Origin: Pseudomonas frederiksbergensis
GTDB taxonomy: Bacteria; Pseudomonadota; Gammaproteobacteria; Pseudomonadales; Pseudomonadaceae
Reading direction: 5' to 3'
DNA length: 60,996 nt
Assembly: GCF_003732705.1 (NCBI RefSeq)
Contig: NZ_MOBR01000013.1
Location: 1-60,996 of the forward strand
Shown: positions 1 to 8,333 of the stretch, piece after piece
Position numbering within the stretch: the stretch's first letter is position 1
Layout: every line of letters begins with the position of its first letter
The notes under the pieces: model-generated
Told to the model about the DNA's origin: nothing
What the model saw: the letters and a program-made list of their open reading frames with translations, nothing else
Database searches by the model: none
Program-made: the position numbers and the translations under genes

Positions 1-83
1 GCGAGGCTTGCCCGCGAAAGCGGTGTGTCAGTGACATCAACGTGCCTGACACACCGCTTTCGCGGGCAAGCCTCGCTCCTACA
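1..83. repeat. REP doublet (REPIN), family A
   Basis: Two REP units face each other: the left reads GCGAGGCTTGCCCGCGAA and the right is its reverse complement, with a GTGTCAG / CTGACAC palindromic spacer between. The window begins inside the left unit. Pseudomonas REPs of this kind are non-autonomous and depend on RAYT transposases encoded elsewhere; none is encoded in this window. Confidence 0.85.
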
Positions 84-124
84 GTTTCTCTTCGCCTACA
101 AATCAACACTTGACCACTCAGGCG

Positions 125-143
125 GATGATAAGCATTATCATT
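125..143. promoter_or_regulatory. Fur box before the ECF sigma gene
   Basis: The sequence contains ATGATAA-GCA-TTATCAT, a perfect 7-bp-arm palindrome at 126-142 that closely matches the 19-bp Fur consensus. It ends 26 bp before the GTG start of the sigma-factor gene. Iron-replete Fur would therefore block the sigma gene and, through it, the heme uptake genes. Confidence 0.8.
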
Positions 144-168
144 CGCTCGAAATGGATCAGGTCCTCCC

Positions 169-696
169 GTGAGTCAATCGCGCTTCAATCACGTCTTCAT
201 CGCCCAGCGGGTTTCGCTGCTGCGCACGCTGGAGCGGATGGTCAACAATCACAGCACCGCCGAAGACCTGCTGCAGGAAACCTACCTGCGCGTGACCCGG
301 GCGCTCAGTGAGCGGGCCATCGATCACCTCGAACCCTTCGTCTTCCAGACCGCCCGCAACCTGGCGCTGGACCATTTGCGTGCGCGACGTATCCAGTCGC
401 GGACCCTGCTCGACGACGTCCCGCTGGACGTGGTGGAAAGCGTCGCCGCCCCCGCCAGCAGCGCCGAAGACGCCGCCCATGCCGAACAATTGCTGGAGCG
501 TTTGAACGTGAGCCTCAGTGAACTCAGCAACCGTCAGCAACAAATCTTCATCCTCAGTCGCTTGCATGGGCACAGTTACCTGGAGATTTCCGAGAAGCTT
601 GGCGTGTCGTTGAGCACGGTGCAGAAGGAACTGAAGCTGATCATGGCGATCTGCATCGGTGTTGCAGAAAGGCATAACGACAGCAGCGAGCTATAA
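169..696 (+). CDS. ECF RNA polymerase sigma factor, FecI/HxuI type
   Basis: This 175-residue protein has the two-domain layout of an iron-starvation ECF sigma factor. Region 2 (about residues 8-75) includes STAEDLLQETYLRV and the DNA-melting segment FVFQTARNLALDHLRARR. Region 4 (about 115-170) is a helix-turn-helix with LSNRQQQIFILSRLHGHSYLEISEKLG. The start is GTG at 169, chosen because MSQSRFNHVF begins the family fold. A Fur box lies just upstream and a FecR-type partner gene follows 98 bp downstream. It likely directs RNA polymerase to the heme receptor and hemO promoters described below. The closest system I recall is HxuI of P. aeruginosa; the symbol is left open. Confidence 0.9.
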   Translation: MSQSRFNHVFIAQRVSLLRTLERMVNNHSTAEDLLQETYLRVTRALSERAIDHLEPFVFQTARNLALDHLRARRIQSRTLLDDVPLDVVESVAAPASSAEDAAHAEQLLERLNVSLSELSNRQQQIFILSRLHGHSYLEISEKLGVSLSTVQKELKLIMAICIGVAERHNDSSEL

Positions 697-794
697 GCTG
701 CAAGCCGCAAGCCGCAAGCGAAACTCAAAACCGAGCTTGCAGCTTGCGGCTTGAAGCTTGAAACTTCTCCACCCGCTGTTTCCGAGGAAACCCC

Positions 795-1760
795 GTGACG
801 GACACCCACCGCTCCTCAGCGCCCTCCCCGGCGCGGGACCCTGCCAGCGCGATGGACCAGGCCCTGGACTGGCTGATCGTGCTGGGCAGTCCGAGCGCGG
901 AACAAACCCGCCAGTTCCACGACTGGCTCGCCGCCGATCCATTGCATGCCGAAGCGTTCGCCAAGGCCCAGGCGATCTGGGACGGTCCGCTGGTCATCCA
1001 ATGCGCGCAAAGTCTCGCCGCCCAACCACCGAAAATCAGCGTGCTGTCGCGCCTGCGCCCGCATTGGAAACCCTTGGCTACGGCAGCGGTGTTGATCCTC
1101 GGTTTGTTCAGTTTCAGCAATCTGCCGATGCGCTTGCAGGCCGATCACCTGACCGTGGTCGGTGAACGCCAGCGCCTGCAACTGGAGGACGGCTCGAAAG
1201 TCCTGCTCAATACCAACTCGGCCTTCTCCAGCACCATCAACGATCAGCAACGCGTGGCCCGCTTGTATCAGGGCGAGGCGTTTTTCGAGGTGCCGGCCAA
1301 CCGTGGCCAGGCACTGGAAATTGACGCCGGACCGGTCAGGGCCAGCGTGCGCGATACCGCGTTTGCCGTGCGTTACCTCGACGGCGTGGCGCAGGTTCGG
1401 GTGCAACGTGGCGATGTGGATTTGCGCGCCACCCGTGACGATGCGCGGGTTCGGCTCTCGGCCGGCGAAAGCATCCGCATCGGCCCCAACGGTTTCGACC
1501 GCCCGGCCAAGCTCGATGCCGCCACCGACCTGGCGTGGGTCCAGGGTCGTCTGGTATTCGAGAATTGCCCGCTGAGCCAGGTGCTGGCGGAACTACGGCG
1601 CTACTATCCGGGCTGGATCATCAACAACAACGAACAGTTGGCCGACGTTGCCGTCACCGGTAATTATCGCCTCGACCAGCCGCTGGACGTGGTGCGCTCC
1701 CTCGCGCACATCACCTCGGCGCGCCTGCAAGAATTCCCCGCCCTGGTGATCTTGAACTAA
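795..1760 (+). CDS. FecR-family sigma factor regulator (anti-sigma)
   Basis: A 321-residue FecR-type inner-membrane regulator. The N-terminal cytoplasmic part (1-90) holds the DUF4880-like segment ALDWLIVLGSPSAEQTRQFHDWLAADPLHAEAFAKA. One membrane helix follows near residues 92-110 (LATAAVLILGLFSF). The periplasmic FecR domain (about 115-230) begins LTVVGERQRLQLEDGSKVLLNTNSA and leads into a C-terminal STN-like region. In this family the cytoplasmic end binds the sigma factor and the periplasmic end senses the substrate-loaded receptor. It lies between the sigma factor and receptor genes, as expected for a cell-surface signalling trio. Confidence 0.92.
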   Translation: MTDTHRSSAPSPARDPASAMDQALDWLIVLGSPSAEQTRQFHDWLAADPLHAEAFAKAQAIWDGPLVIQCAQSLAAQPPKISVLSRLRPHWKPLATAAVLILGLFSFSNLPMRLQADHLTVVGERQRLQLEDGSKVLLNTNSAFSSTINDQQRVARLYQGEAFFEVPANRGQALEIDAGPVRASVRDTAFAVRYLDGVAQVRVQRGDVDLRATRDDARVRLSAGESIRIGPNGFDRPAKLDAATDLAWVQGRLVFENCPLSQVLAELRRYYPGWIINNNEQLADVAVTGNYRLDQPLDVVRSLAHITSARLQEFPALVILN

Positions 1761-1776
1761 ATGAGAATTATTTTTA
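1758..1776. promoter_or_regulatory. Fur-box-like site before the receptor gene
   Basis: TAAATGAGAATTATTTTTA overlaps the stop codon of the fecR-type gene and resembles the AATGAGAATTATT form of Pseudomonas Fur sites. It overlaps the upstream half of the proposed ECF promoter. It is less symmetrical than the site at 125-143, so the call is tentative. Confidence 0.4.
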
Positions 1777-1806
1777 CTCGATAGCCGAAGCTCGTTCGTC
1801 TCGTTA
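1771..1806 (+). promoter_or_regulatory. Proposed ECF-sigma promoter of the heme receptor
   Basis: TTTTTAC (1771-1777), 16 bases, then GTTCGTCTCGTTA (1794-1806). Exactly the same two blocks with the same 16-base spacing occur before hemO at 4497-4532. A CGT-containing -10 at this distance from the -35 recalls iron-starvation sigma promoters such as those of PvdS. Assignment to the sigma factor encoded at 169 is inference. Confidence 0.65.
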
Positions 1807-1882
1807 TAGCCAATGCAATTGATTCGCATCTATCGATGCCAATCTGCACCTATAAAGATTCGTGCGACACGGAGCGCTATCG

Positions 1883-4447
1883 ATGTCCTCTCGCCATACC
1901 CGCCAGTCCTCTACCCCTTCCCGCGTGTTGTCACTGCTGACCGCCGCCATCCTGATGGCCGGTGCCGCGCCGCTGATGGCGGCCACCGCCGCCGAGCAGC
2001 CGAGCCGCAACATGGGCGATTATTCGTTCGCCATTCCACAGCAGTCGCTGGTGTCGGCACTGAATGCCTTCACCGCCGTGACCGGTTGGCAGGTCGGCTT
2101 GCCCGCCGAACTGGCGCAAGGCGTCGCCTCGCCGGGTGTGCGCGGTTCGTTGCCACCGGAAAAAGCCCTGGATCGCCTGTTGGTGGGGACCAACCTCGGC
2201 TATCGCAAACTGGGCAATAACAACATCGTGCTGGAGAAACGCAGCAGCAGCGGCGCTCTCAATCTGCAACAGATGACGATCAGCGCCACCCGCCAGGAAC
2301 AAAGCATCGACAGCGTGCCGGCCACCGTCACCGTGCAGACTCGCGAAGAGCTGGACCGCAACAACGTCAACAACATCAAGGATCTGGTGCGCTACGAACC
2401 GGGTGTTTCGGTAGGTGGCGCTGGCCAGCGTGCCGGGCTGACCGGCTACAACATTCGCGGGATTGATGGCGACCGCGTGCTGACTCAAGTCGACGGCGTG
2501 CAAGTGCCTGACAGCTTCTTTAATGGTCCGTACGCCCAGACCAACCGCAACTACGTCGACCCGGAAATCGTCAAACGCGTCGAAATCCTCCGTGGCCCGG
2601 CGTCGGTGCTCTACGGCAGCAACGCCATCGGCGGCGCCGTCAGCTACTACACCCTCGACCCGGACGACATCATCAAGCCCGGCAAAGACGTTGGCGCCCG
2701 TTTGAAAACCGGCTACAGCTCGGCGGATGACAGTTGGCTGACCTCCGGCACCATTGCCGGCCGCACTGGCGATTTCGACGGCTTGCTGCACCTGAGCCAA
2801 CGCAATGGCCATGAAACCGACTCCTACGGCGAAACCGGCGGCACCGGCCTGAACCGCACCGAGGCGAATCCCGAGGACGTACGCACCACCAACGTGCTGG
2901 CCAAACTCGGCTGGAACTACGCCGACGACGCGCGCCTGGGCCTGACCTACGAGAAATACAAAGACGACCGCGACACCAATCAACTGAGCGCCGTCGGTGG
3001 TCCGTTCAACGCTGGACGCGGTTTTGGTTTCTACAAATCCCGCACCGGCAACGACACCGTCAGCCGCGAACGCTTCGGCCTGGAACACAGCTTTGGCCTG
3101 GACAGCGCTTTGGCTGACAACATCAAGTGGTCGCTGAACTACCAGATCGCCAAGACTGACCAAAGCACCGAAGAAATCTACGCGCCGTCGCGCACCGTGC
3201 TGCGTGAGCGCAACACCAACTACAAGGATCGCCAATGGGTGTTCGACGCCCAGGCTGACAAGTCCTTCGCGATTGCTGACACCGATCACACCGTCACCTA
3301 TGGCACCACCATTAAGCAGGACAAAGTCACCGGCCTGCGTACCGGCACCGGCACCTGCCTGACCGTGGCCGGCGCCTGCCGGGTGATCGGTGCGCCAAGC
3401 GCCGCCGACACGTTGAAACCGGCCAGCGATTTCCCCGACCCGACCATCAACAGCTACAGCCTGTTCGCCCAGGATCAGATCAGTTGGGGCAACTGGACCT
3501 TCCTGCCCGGCGCGCGTTACGACTACACGCAACTCAAGCCGCACATCACTGACGAGTTCCTGGCCACCGCCGACCAGAGCGGCAACGGCGTGGTCAGCGA
3601 CAAGACCAAAACCTGGCATCGTCTGTCGCCGAAGTTCGGCACCACGTACAGCTTCAACGATAACTACACCTGGTACGGCCAGTACGCCGAAGGCTTCCGC
3701 ACACCGACCGCCAAAGCCTTGTACGGTCGCTTCGAAAACCTCGCGGGCGGCTATCAGGTTGCGCCGAATCCGGACCTGGAACCGGAAAAGAGCAAAAGCT
3801 ATGAAACCGGCCTGCGCGGCCAATTCGAGGCGGGCAGCTTCGATGTGGCGGTGTTCTACAACAAGTACCGCGACTTCATCGACGAGAATGCGATCACTCC
3901 CGGTTACACCGAGACCACGTTCCAGAGCAACAACATCCAGCACGCCACCATCAAGGGTGTGGAGCTGAAAGGTCGCCTGAACCTCGACACCTTCGGCGCG
4001 CCGACCGGCCTCTACACCCAAGGCTCGGCGTCGTACCTGTATGGCCGCAACGATGACAGCGGCCAGCCGCTGAACAGCATCAACCCGCTGACCGGCGTGT
4101 TTGGCCTCGGTTACGACCAGGACAATTACGGCGCGCTGTTGAGCTGGACCCTGGTCAAGCGCAAGGACCGCGTCGACAGCACCAGCTTCAAGACCCCGGA
4201 CGGCACCAGCACCCAGTTCAAGACCCCGGGTTATGGCGTGCTCGACCTCGCCGGTTTCTACAAGGTCACGGACGATGTGACCGTCAACGCCGGCCTCTAC
4301 AACCTGACCGACAAGAAATACTGGCAGTGGGATGACGTGCGCGGCTACGACAGCGTCGGCGAAGCCTCGGTCACGCAACCGGCCAACCTCGATCGCCTGA
4401 CCCAACCGGGTCGCAACTTCGCGATCAACCTGGTCTGGGATATCTGA
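1883..4447 (+). CDS. TonB-dependent heme/hemoprotein receptor with STN domain
   Basis: An outer-membrane receptor of 854 residues from the ATG at 1883, which follows a GGAG ribosome site by 8 bases; an in-frame GTG at 1862 is less likely. It has a signal peptide ending near LMAATAA, an STN signalling domain (about 40-105), a TonB-box-like MTISATRQ, a plug with VEILRGPASVLYGSNAIGGAV, and a 22-strand-type barrel ending in an aromatic residue pattern (INLVWDI). FRAP- and NPNL-like boxes (EGFRTP near 605, NPDL near 628) mark it as a heme or hemoprotein receptor. The STN domain and the adjacent ECF/FecR pair indicate that it signals its own induction. The usual His between the two boxes is absent. 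It resembles HxuA/HasR; which one is uncertain. Confidence 0.92.
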   Translation: MSSRHTRQSSTPSRVLSLLTAAILMAGAAPLMAATAAEQPSRNMGDYSFAIPQQSLVSALNAFTAVTGWQVGLPAELAQGVASPGVRGSLPPEKALDRLLVGTNLGYRKLGNNNIVLEKRSSSGALNLQQMTISATRQEQSIDSVPATVTVQTREELDRNNVNNIKDLVRYEPGVSVGGAGQRAGLTGYNIRGIDGDRVLTQVDGVQVPDSFFNGPYAQTNRNYVDPEIVKRVEILRGPASVLYGSNAIGGAVSYYTLDPDDIIKPGKDVGARLKTGYSSADDSWLTSGTIAGRTGDFDGLLHLSQRNGHETDSYGETGGTGLNRTEANPEDVRTTNVLAKLGWNYADDARLGLTYEKYKDDRDTNQLSAVGGPFNAGRGFGFYKSRTGNDTVSRERFGLEHSFGLDSALADNIKWSLNYQIAKTDQSTEEIYAPSRTVLRERNTNYKDRQWVFDAQADKSFAIADTDHTVTYGTTIKQDKVTGLRTGTGTCLTVAGACRVIGAPSAADTLKPASDFPDPTINSYSLFAQDQISWGNWTFLPGARYDYTQLKPHITDEFLATADQSGNGVVSDKTKTWHRLSPKFGTTYSFNDNYTWYGQYAEGFRTPTAKALYGRFENLAGGYQVAPNPDLEPEKSKSYETGLRGQFEAGSFDVAVFYNKYRDFIDENAITPGYTETTFQSNNIQHATIKGVELKGRLNLDTFGAPTGLYTQGSASYLYGRNDDSGQPLNSINPLTGVFGLGYDQDNYGALLSWTLVKRKDRVDSTSFKTPDGTSTQFKTPGYGVLDLAGFYKVTDDVTVNAGLYNLTDKKYWQWDDVRGYDSVGEASVTQPANLDRLTQPGRNFAINLVWDI

Positions 4448-4496
4448 CCCTGAACACCTCACGGCGGCACATGTGTTAATGGGTCGCAGTGAGGTT

Positions 4497-4532
4497 TTTT
4501 TACGCTCGGGCGTCTTCTTGTTCGTCTCGTTA
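4497..4532 (+). promoter_or_regulatory. Proposed ECF-sigma promoter of hemO
   Basis: TTTTTAC (4497-4503), 16 bases, then GTTCGTCTCGTTA (4520-4532): 13 identical bases at the proposed -10 and 7 at the -35 compared with the site at 1771-1806. It ends 31 bases before the hemO start codon. This suggests hemO has its own promoter in the same sigma regulon rather than relying on read-through from the receptor gene. Confidence 0.65.
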
Positions 4533-4563
4533 CCAAGCGCTTCCATTTTCTCAAGGATTTCCC

Positions 4564-5166
4564 ATGACCTCCCAGGACACTGCTCAACGCCCGGCCCTGC
4601 GTTCGCAACGTTTGAACCAAATCACCAACGAGCCGCACACCAGGCTCGATGCTCTGGTCAAAGCCCACGCACCGTTCGAAACCCAGGCCAACTTCGCCCG
4701 CTTCGTGGTCGCGCAGTATTTGTTCCAGTCGGAATTGGTGTCGCTGTACAACGACGCCGAACTGACCGCCATCGTCCCGGACCTGCCGGCGCGCTGCCGG
4801 GCCGAAGCGGCCAAGGCTGATTTGGCGGATCTGGACACCGAGGTTCCAGCACCGGTGGCTGGCGCGGTAAAGAATCCAACCAAAGCGGCGGCCCTGGGTT
4901 GGTTGTTCGTTTCTGAAGGCTCGAAACTCGGCGCTGCGTTTTTGATCAAGCGTGCCGTAGGGTTGGGTTTGAGCGAAACCTTCGGCGCCCGTCATCTGGG
5001 TGAGCCGGCCGGTGGTCGCGCGGAAGGCTGGAAAAGCTTCGTCAAAACCCTCGACTCGCTGGAATTCAGCGCCGAGGAAGAAGCGCAAATCGAACAAGCC
5101 GCCGTCGACGCGTTCAACCGCTTCACCGTGCTGCTGGAACAGGCCTACACCCCGGAACTCGCCTGA
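4564..5166 (+). CDS. hemO: Heme oxygenase HemO (PigA/BphO family)
   Basis: A 200-residue cytoplasmic heme oxygenase that opens imported heme to biliverdin, CO and iron. The proximal heme ligand is most likely His25 in NEPHTRLDALV, matching the HxxLD pattern of P. aeruginosa HemO. The distal helix region is GWLFVSEGSKLGAAFLIKRAVGLGLS. The start ATG follows an AAGGA site in TCAAGGATTTCCCATG. It directly follows the receptor gene and carries the same proposed ECF promoter, so uptake and degradation of heme would be induced together. Length fits the family. Confidence 0.93.
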   Translation: MTSQDTAQRPALRSQRLNQITNEPHTRLDALVKAHAPFETQANFARFVVAQYLFQSELVSLYNDAELTAIVPDLPARCRAEAAKADLADLDTEVPAPVAGAVKNPTKAAALGWLFVSEGSKLGAAFLIKRAVGLGLSETFGARHLGEPAGGRAEGWKSFVKTLDSLEFSAEEEAQIEQAAVDAFNRFTVLLEQAYTPELA

Positions 5167-5181
5167 CACAACACAATCTTC

Positions 5182-5342
5182 CTGTGGGAGCGGGCTTGCT
5201 CGCGAAGGCGGCGTGTCAGGCAACATTGATATCGCCTGACACTCGCTTTTGTAGGAGCAAGGCTTGCCCGCGATGACGGACTGACATTCTCCATCGATGT
5301 CGACTGAATGATCGCTATCGCGGGCAAGCCATGCTCCTACAG
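5182..5342. repeat. REP cluster, family A
   Basis: At least three REP units: GTGGGAGCGGGCTTGCTCGCGA, then GTAGGAGCAAGGCTTGCCCGCGA, then its inverse TCGCGGGCAAGCCATGCTCCTAC. Spacers keep the GTGTCAG / CTGACAC motif. The last unit supplies a false upstream start codon for the next gene. Confidence 0.85.
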
Positions 5343-5360
5343 GGTATAAATGTCGACCTT

Positions 5361-5762
5361 ATGACCCGCAAACACCCCGCCTCCTCCAAACTCGCCCGCG
5401 TCCTGTTCGCCCTGCTGGCCTACGTCAGCCTGGGCATCGGCCTGATCGCGATTGTCGTGCCGGGCCTGCCGACCACCGAGTTCATCCTCCTCGCCGCGTG
5501 GGCCGCGACCAAGAGTTCGCCGCGCCTGAGTGCCTGGCTGGAAAACCACCGGTTGTTCGGACTGATCCTGTGCAACTGGCGCAACGGCAAAATCATCGCC
5601 CGCCGGGCCAAAGTCAGCGCCACCGTCAGCATGTTGCTGTGCGCGGGGTTGATGCTGGTGATGCTGGAACATGGCTGGCCGATTTACCTGGCGATTGCGG
5701 GGATGAGTTTGGGTAACTTGTGGATTTGGTCGCGGCCGGAATCCTTGCCACAACCTTCCTGA
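5361..5762 (+). CDS. YbaN-family (DUF454) inner membrane protein
   Basis: A 133-residue membrane protein from the ATG at 5361; an in-frame ATG at 5331 lies inside a REP unit and is rejected. Hydrophobic segments lie near residues 12-32 (LARVLFALLAYVSLGIGLIAIVV) and 88-125. The DUF454 hallmark PGLPTTEFILLAAW plus SSPRLSAWL and the FG-x4-NWR segment are intact. The function of YbaN proteins is unknown. In Pseudomonas they recur beside hemO-type heme genes, so a role in heme or iron handling is possible but unproven. No strong ribosome site is visible. Confidence 0.85.
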   Translation: MTRKHPASSKLARVLFALLAYVSLGIGLIAIVVPGLPTTEFILLAAWAATKSSPRLSAWLENHRLFGLILCNWRNGKIIARRAKVSATVSMLLCAGLMLVMLEHGWPIYLAIAGMSLGNLWIWSRPESLPQPS

Positions 5763-5780
5763 TTACCGAGTCGTCTGCAT

Positions 5781-5846
5781 TCGCGAGCAGGCTCGCTCCC
5801 ACAGGGGAATGCATTCCAAATGTGGGAGCGAGCCTGCTCGCGAAAG
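5781..5846. repeat. REP doublet, family A
   Basis: TTCGCGAGCAGGCTCGCTCCCACA followed, after a short GGGGAATGCATTCCAAA spacer, by TGTGGGAGCGAGCCTGCTCGCGAA. The pair is in tail-to-tail order with a much shorter spacer than the ~90-bp doublets elsewhere in the window. Confidence 0.85.
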
Positions 5847-6020
5847 GGCCAGCCCAAACACCACAAAGTCCGGCGCAAACGTTTACGCAGACCACTCATC
5901 GGCTTTTCCTCATGCAACCCTCCTCCACGCCGATGGTTCAGGAATGGCGCTGAATGGACTTGGCAAGCGGGAGCACTCCCGTCTCTTGGCCAACACCTCA
6001 TCCATTTGCGAGTTCGCCCT

Positions 6021-8159
6021 ATGTTCGACTCTCTGTCCATCCGCCTGAAAATCGTCCTGCTGTCTGGCCTGTGCCTGCTCGGCGTCGTCGCTTTGATCGT
6101 CGGCATGAACTTCTACCAGACCAATCAGAATGACGAACTGGTCAACGCCTCCAGCAGCAAAATGCTCACCGGCAGTGTGCAAAACCTGCTGCAGGCCAAA
6201 GCCGCCGAGCAAGCCGTGCGGGTGCAGAAGACCTTCGGTGAAAGCCTGTTGGTGGTGACGGCCCTGGCCGATCAGATCAAGGACATGCGCAACATGGCCG
6301 CCAAGCGTTCGCTGGACGCCGGTGCGTTGCGTGAAGAGTTGAACCAGAGCCTGAAAACCGCTTTCGAGCGCAACAGCAAAGTATTGGGGATCTGGCTGGC
6401 GTTCGAGCCCAATGGCCTGGACGGCAAGGACAGCGAGTTCGCCAATGATGCGGCGCGCCAGTCCAACGAATCCGGGCGTTTTGCCAGTTATTGGAGTCGC
6501 GCGGGCGGGGTCGGGCTCAACACGATCATGGTCGAAGACGACATGACCAAAACCACCCTGAGCCTCAGCGGCACGCCCTACAACAGTTGGTACACCTGCC
6601 CTCGGGACAACAAACGCACCTGCCTGCTCGACCCGTATTCCGACACCGTGGGGGGCAAGGAGGTGCTGATGACCACCATTTCCGTGCCGTTGCTGGTGGA
6701 CGGCAAAGCCATCGGCGTGGTCGGCGTGGACATCGCCCTCGACTCCCTGCAAGCGGCAGCGGTGGATTCCCAGCGTGACCTGTTTAACGGCGCTGGCCAT
6801 ATGTTGATTGTCTCCGGCAGCGGTGTGCTCGCCGGCTATAGCGTCGATGCCAGCAAAGTCGGCAAGAGCATCGGCGAAACCCTCGGTGCAGACGGCAAGG
6901 AAGCCCTGCAATTGCTGAGCGGCGGCGCGCCGAAGATTCTCGAACAAGGCGACCTGATCCGCGCGGTGTACCCGGTCAGCCCGATCCCCGATTCCAAGGC
7001 GTGGGGCGTGGTGATCGATCTGCCGAAACAAGTGCTGCTGGCCGACTCGGTGAAGCTGCAAGCGGTGCTCGATGACGCGCAACAAAGCGGCACCATCAAA
7101 GCCTTGCTGGTGGCGATCGCGGCGGGCCTGGTTGGTCTGTTGCTGATCTGGCTCACGGCGTCGGGCGTGACCCGGCCGATCAACAGCGTGGCTGAAATGC
7201 TCAAGGCGATTGCCAGCGGCGACGGCGACCTGACCCAACGTTTGCACTACAGCAAGAAAGACGAACTCGGCGAACTGGTGAGCTGGTTCAACCGTTTCCT
7301 CGACAAGCTGCAACCGACCATTGCCCAGATCAAACAAAGCATCACCGACGCCCGTGGCACCGCCGACCAGTCTTCGGAAATCGCCCGCCAGACCAGCGAA
7401 GGCATGCAGGTGCAATTCCGCGAAATCGACCAGGTCGCCACGGCGTCCAACGAAATGAGCGCCACCGCCCACGATGTGGCCAATAGCGCATCGAACGCCG
7501 CGAACGCGGCCAAGGGTGCCGACCAGTCGGCCCGGGATGGCATGCAGATCATCGAGCGCAGTACTCGGGACATTAACTTGCTGGCCGATGAAGTCAGCAA
7601 AGCCGTGACCGAAGTCGAAGCCCTGGCGGTCAACAGCGAGCAGATCGGTTCGGTGCTGGAGGTGATCCGCAGCATCGCCGAACAAACCAACCTGCTGGCC
7701 CTCAACGCGGCGATTGAAGCGGCCCGTGCCGGGGAAAGCGGTCGTGGTTTTGCGGTGGTCGCCGATGAAGTACGTAACCTGGCCAAACGCACCCAGGATT
7801 CGGTGGAAGAAATCCGCATCGTGATCGAACGCATCCAGACCGCCACCCGTGGCGTGGTCGCCACCATGCATTCGAGCCAGACCCAGGCCCACAGCAACGC
7901 CGGGCAAATCCAGCAAGCGGTCCAGGCCTTGGGCAAGATCAGCGATGCGGTCACGGTGATCAGCGACATGAACCTGCAAATCGCCAGCGCCGCCGAACAG
8001 CAAAGCGCCGTGGCCGAAGAGGTCAACCGCAACGTCTCGGCGATCCGCACCGTCACCGAAACCCTGACCGGACAAGCCACTGAGTCGGCGCAGATCAGCA
8101 GCCAACTCAATGCCCTGGCTACACACCAAATGAAATTGATGGATCAGTTCCGCGTCTAG
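6021..8159 (+). CDS. Methyl-accepting chemotaxis protein with dCache domain
   Basis: A 712-residue chemoreceptor from the ATG at 6021; upstream in-frame extension runs into a REP element. TM1 is about residues 10-29, the periplasmic dCache sensor 30-355, TM2 about 358-378, HAMP 380-432 ([25 protein letters not shown]), and the signalling domain to the end with the conserved tip [19 protein letters not shown]. The sensor has WY at 190-191 and GVVGVD (Asp237) but Asn in place of the Arg of the amino-acid dCache motif. Two cysteines (193 and 201) flank a charged loop and could form a disulfide. The ligand is unknown and is probably not a simple amino acid. Confidence 0.93.
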   Translation: MFDSLSIRLKIVLLSGLCLLGVVALIVGMNFYQTNQNDELVNASSSKMLTGSVQNLLQAKAAEQAVRVQKTFGESLLVVTALADQIKDMRNMAAKRSLDAGALREELNQSLKTAFERNSKVLGIWLAFEPNGLDGKDSEFANDAARQSNESGRFASYWSRAGGVGLNTIMVEDDMTKTTLSLSGTPYNSWYTCPRDNKRTCLLDPYSDTVGGKEVLMTTISVPLLVDGKAIGVVGVDIALDSLQAAAVDSQRDLFNGAGHMLIVSGSGVLAGYSVDASKVGKSIGETLGADGKEALQLLSGGAPKILEQGDLIRAVYPVSPIPDSKAWGVVIDLPKQVLLADSVKLQAVLDDAQQSGTIKALLVAIAAGLVGLLLIWLTASGVTRPINSVAEMLKAIASGDGDLTQRLHYSKKDELGELVSWFNRFLDKLQPTIAQIKQSITDARGTADQSSEIARQTSEGMQVQFREIDQVATASNEMSATAHDVANSASNAANAAKGADQSARDGMQIIERSTRDINLLADEVSKAVTEVEALAVNSEQIGSVLEVIRSIAEQTNLLALNAAIEAARAGESGRGFAVVADEVRNLAKRTQDSVEEIRIVIERIQTATRGVVATMHSSQTQAHSNAGQIQQAVQALGKISDAVTVISDMNLQIASAAEQQSAVAEEVNRNVSAIRTVTETLTGQATESAQISSQLNALATHQMKLMDQFRV

Positions 8160-8164
8160 CCACT

Positions 8165-8271
8165 GATCGTTCCCACGCTCCGCGTGGGAATGCAGCCAGG
8201 GACGCTCCGCGTCCCAGAAGCGGACGCAGAGCGTCCATAGATGCATTCCCACGCAGAGCGTGGGAACGATC
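8165..8271. repeat. Palindromic repeat, family B
   Basis: A ~107-bp element starting GATCGTTCCCACGCTCCGCG and ending with its inverse, with an inner GACGCTCCGCGTCC / GGACGCAGAGCGTCC pair. Each arm is itself a small palindrome. Four near-copies occur in the window (8165, 15167, 16693, 50546). It lies just after the chemoreceptor stop codon. Confidence 0.85.
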
Positions 8272-8333
8272 ATTTCATCCGGCCTGTCATCTGTTTTGAT
8301 CTATGATCGATCCCTCGTTCCGGAGGGCCTTCG

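Noticed and set aside
126..311. Small gene at the Fur box
   Set aside because: The frame overlaps the Fur site and runs out of frame across the sigma-factor gene.
1931..4546. 871-residue minus-strand open frame antisense to the heme receptor
   Set aside because: It is a shadow of GC-rich codon use: rich in Ala, Val, Gly, Arg and His, with no family resemblance, while the plus-strand frame is a clear TonB-dependent receptor.
5820..6020. Longer N-terminus for the first chemoreceptor
   Set aside because: The extension begins inside a REP unit; the ATG at 6021 starts directly before the first membrane helix.
5910..8273. 787-residue minus-strand frame antisense to the chemoreceptor
   Set aside because: Shadow frame that even reads into the family B repeat; no motif.
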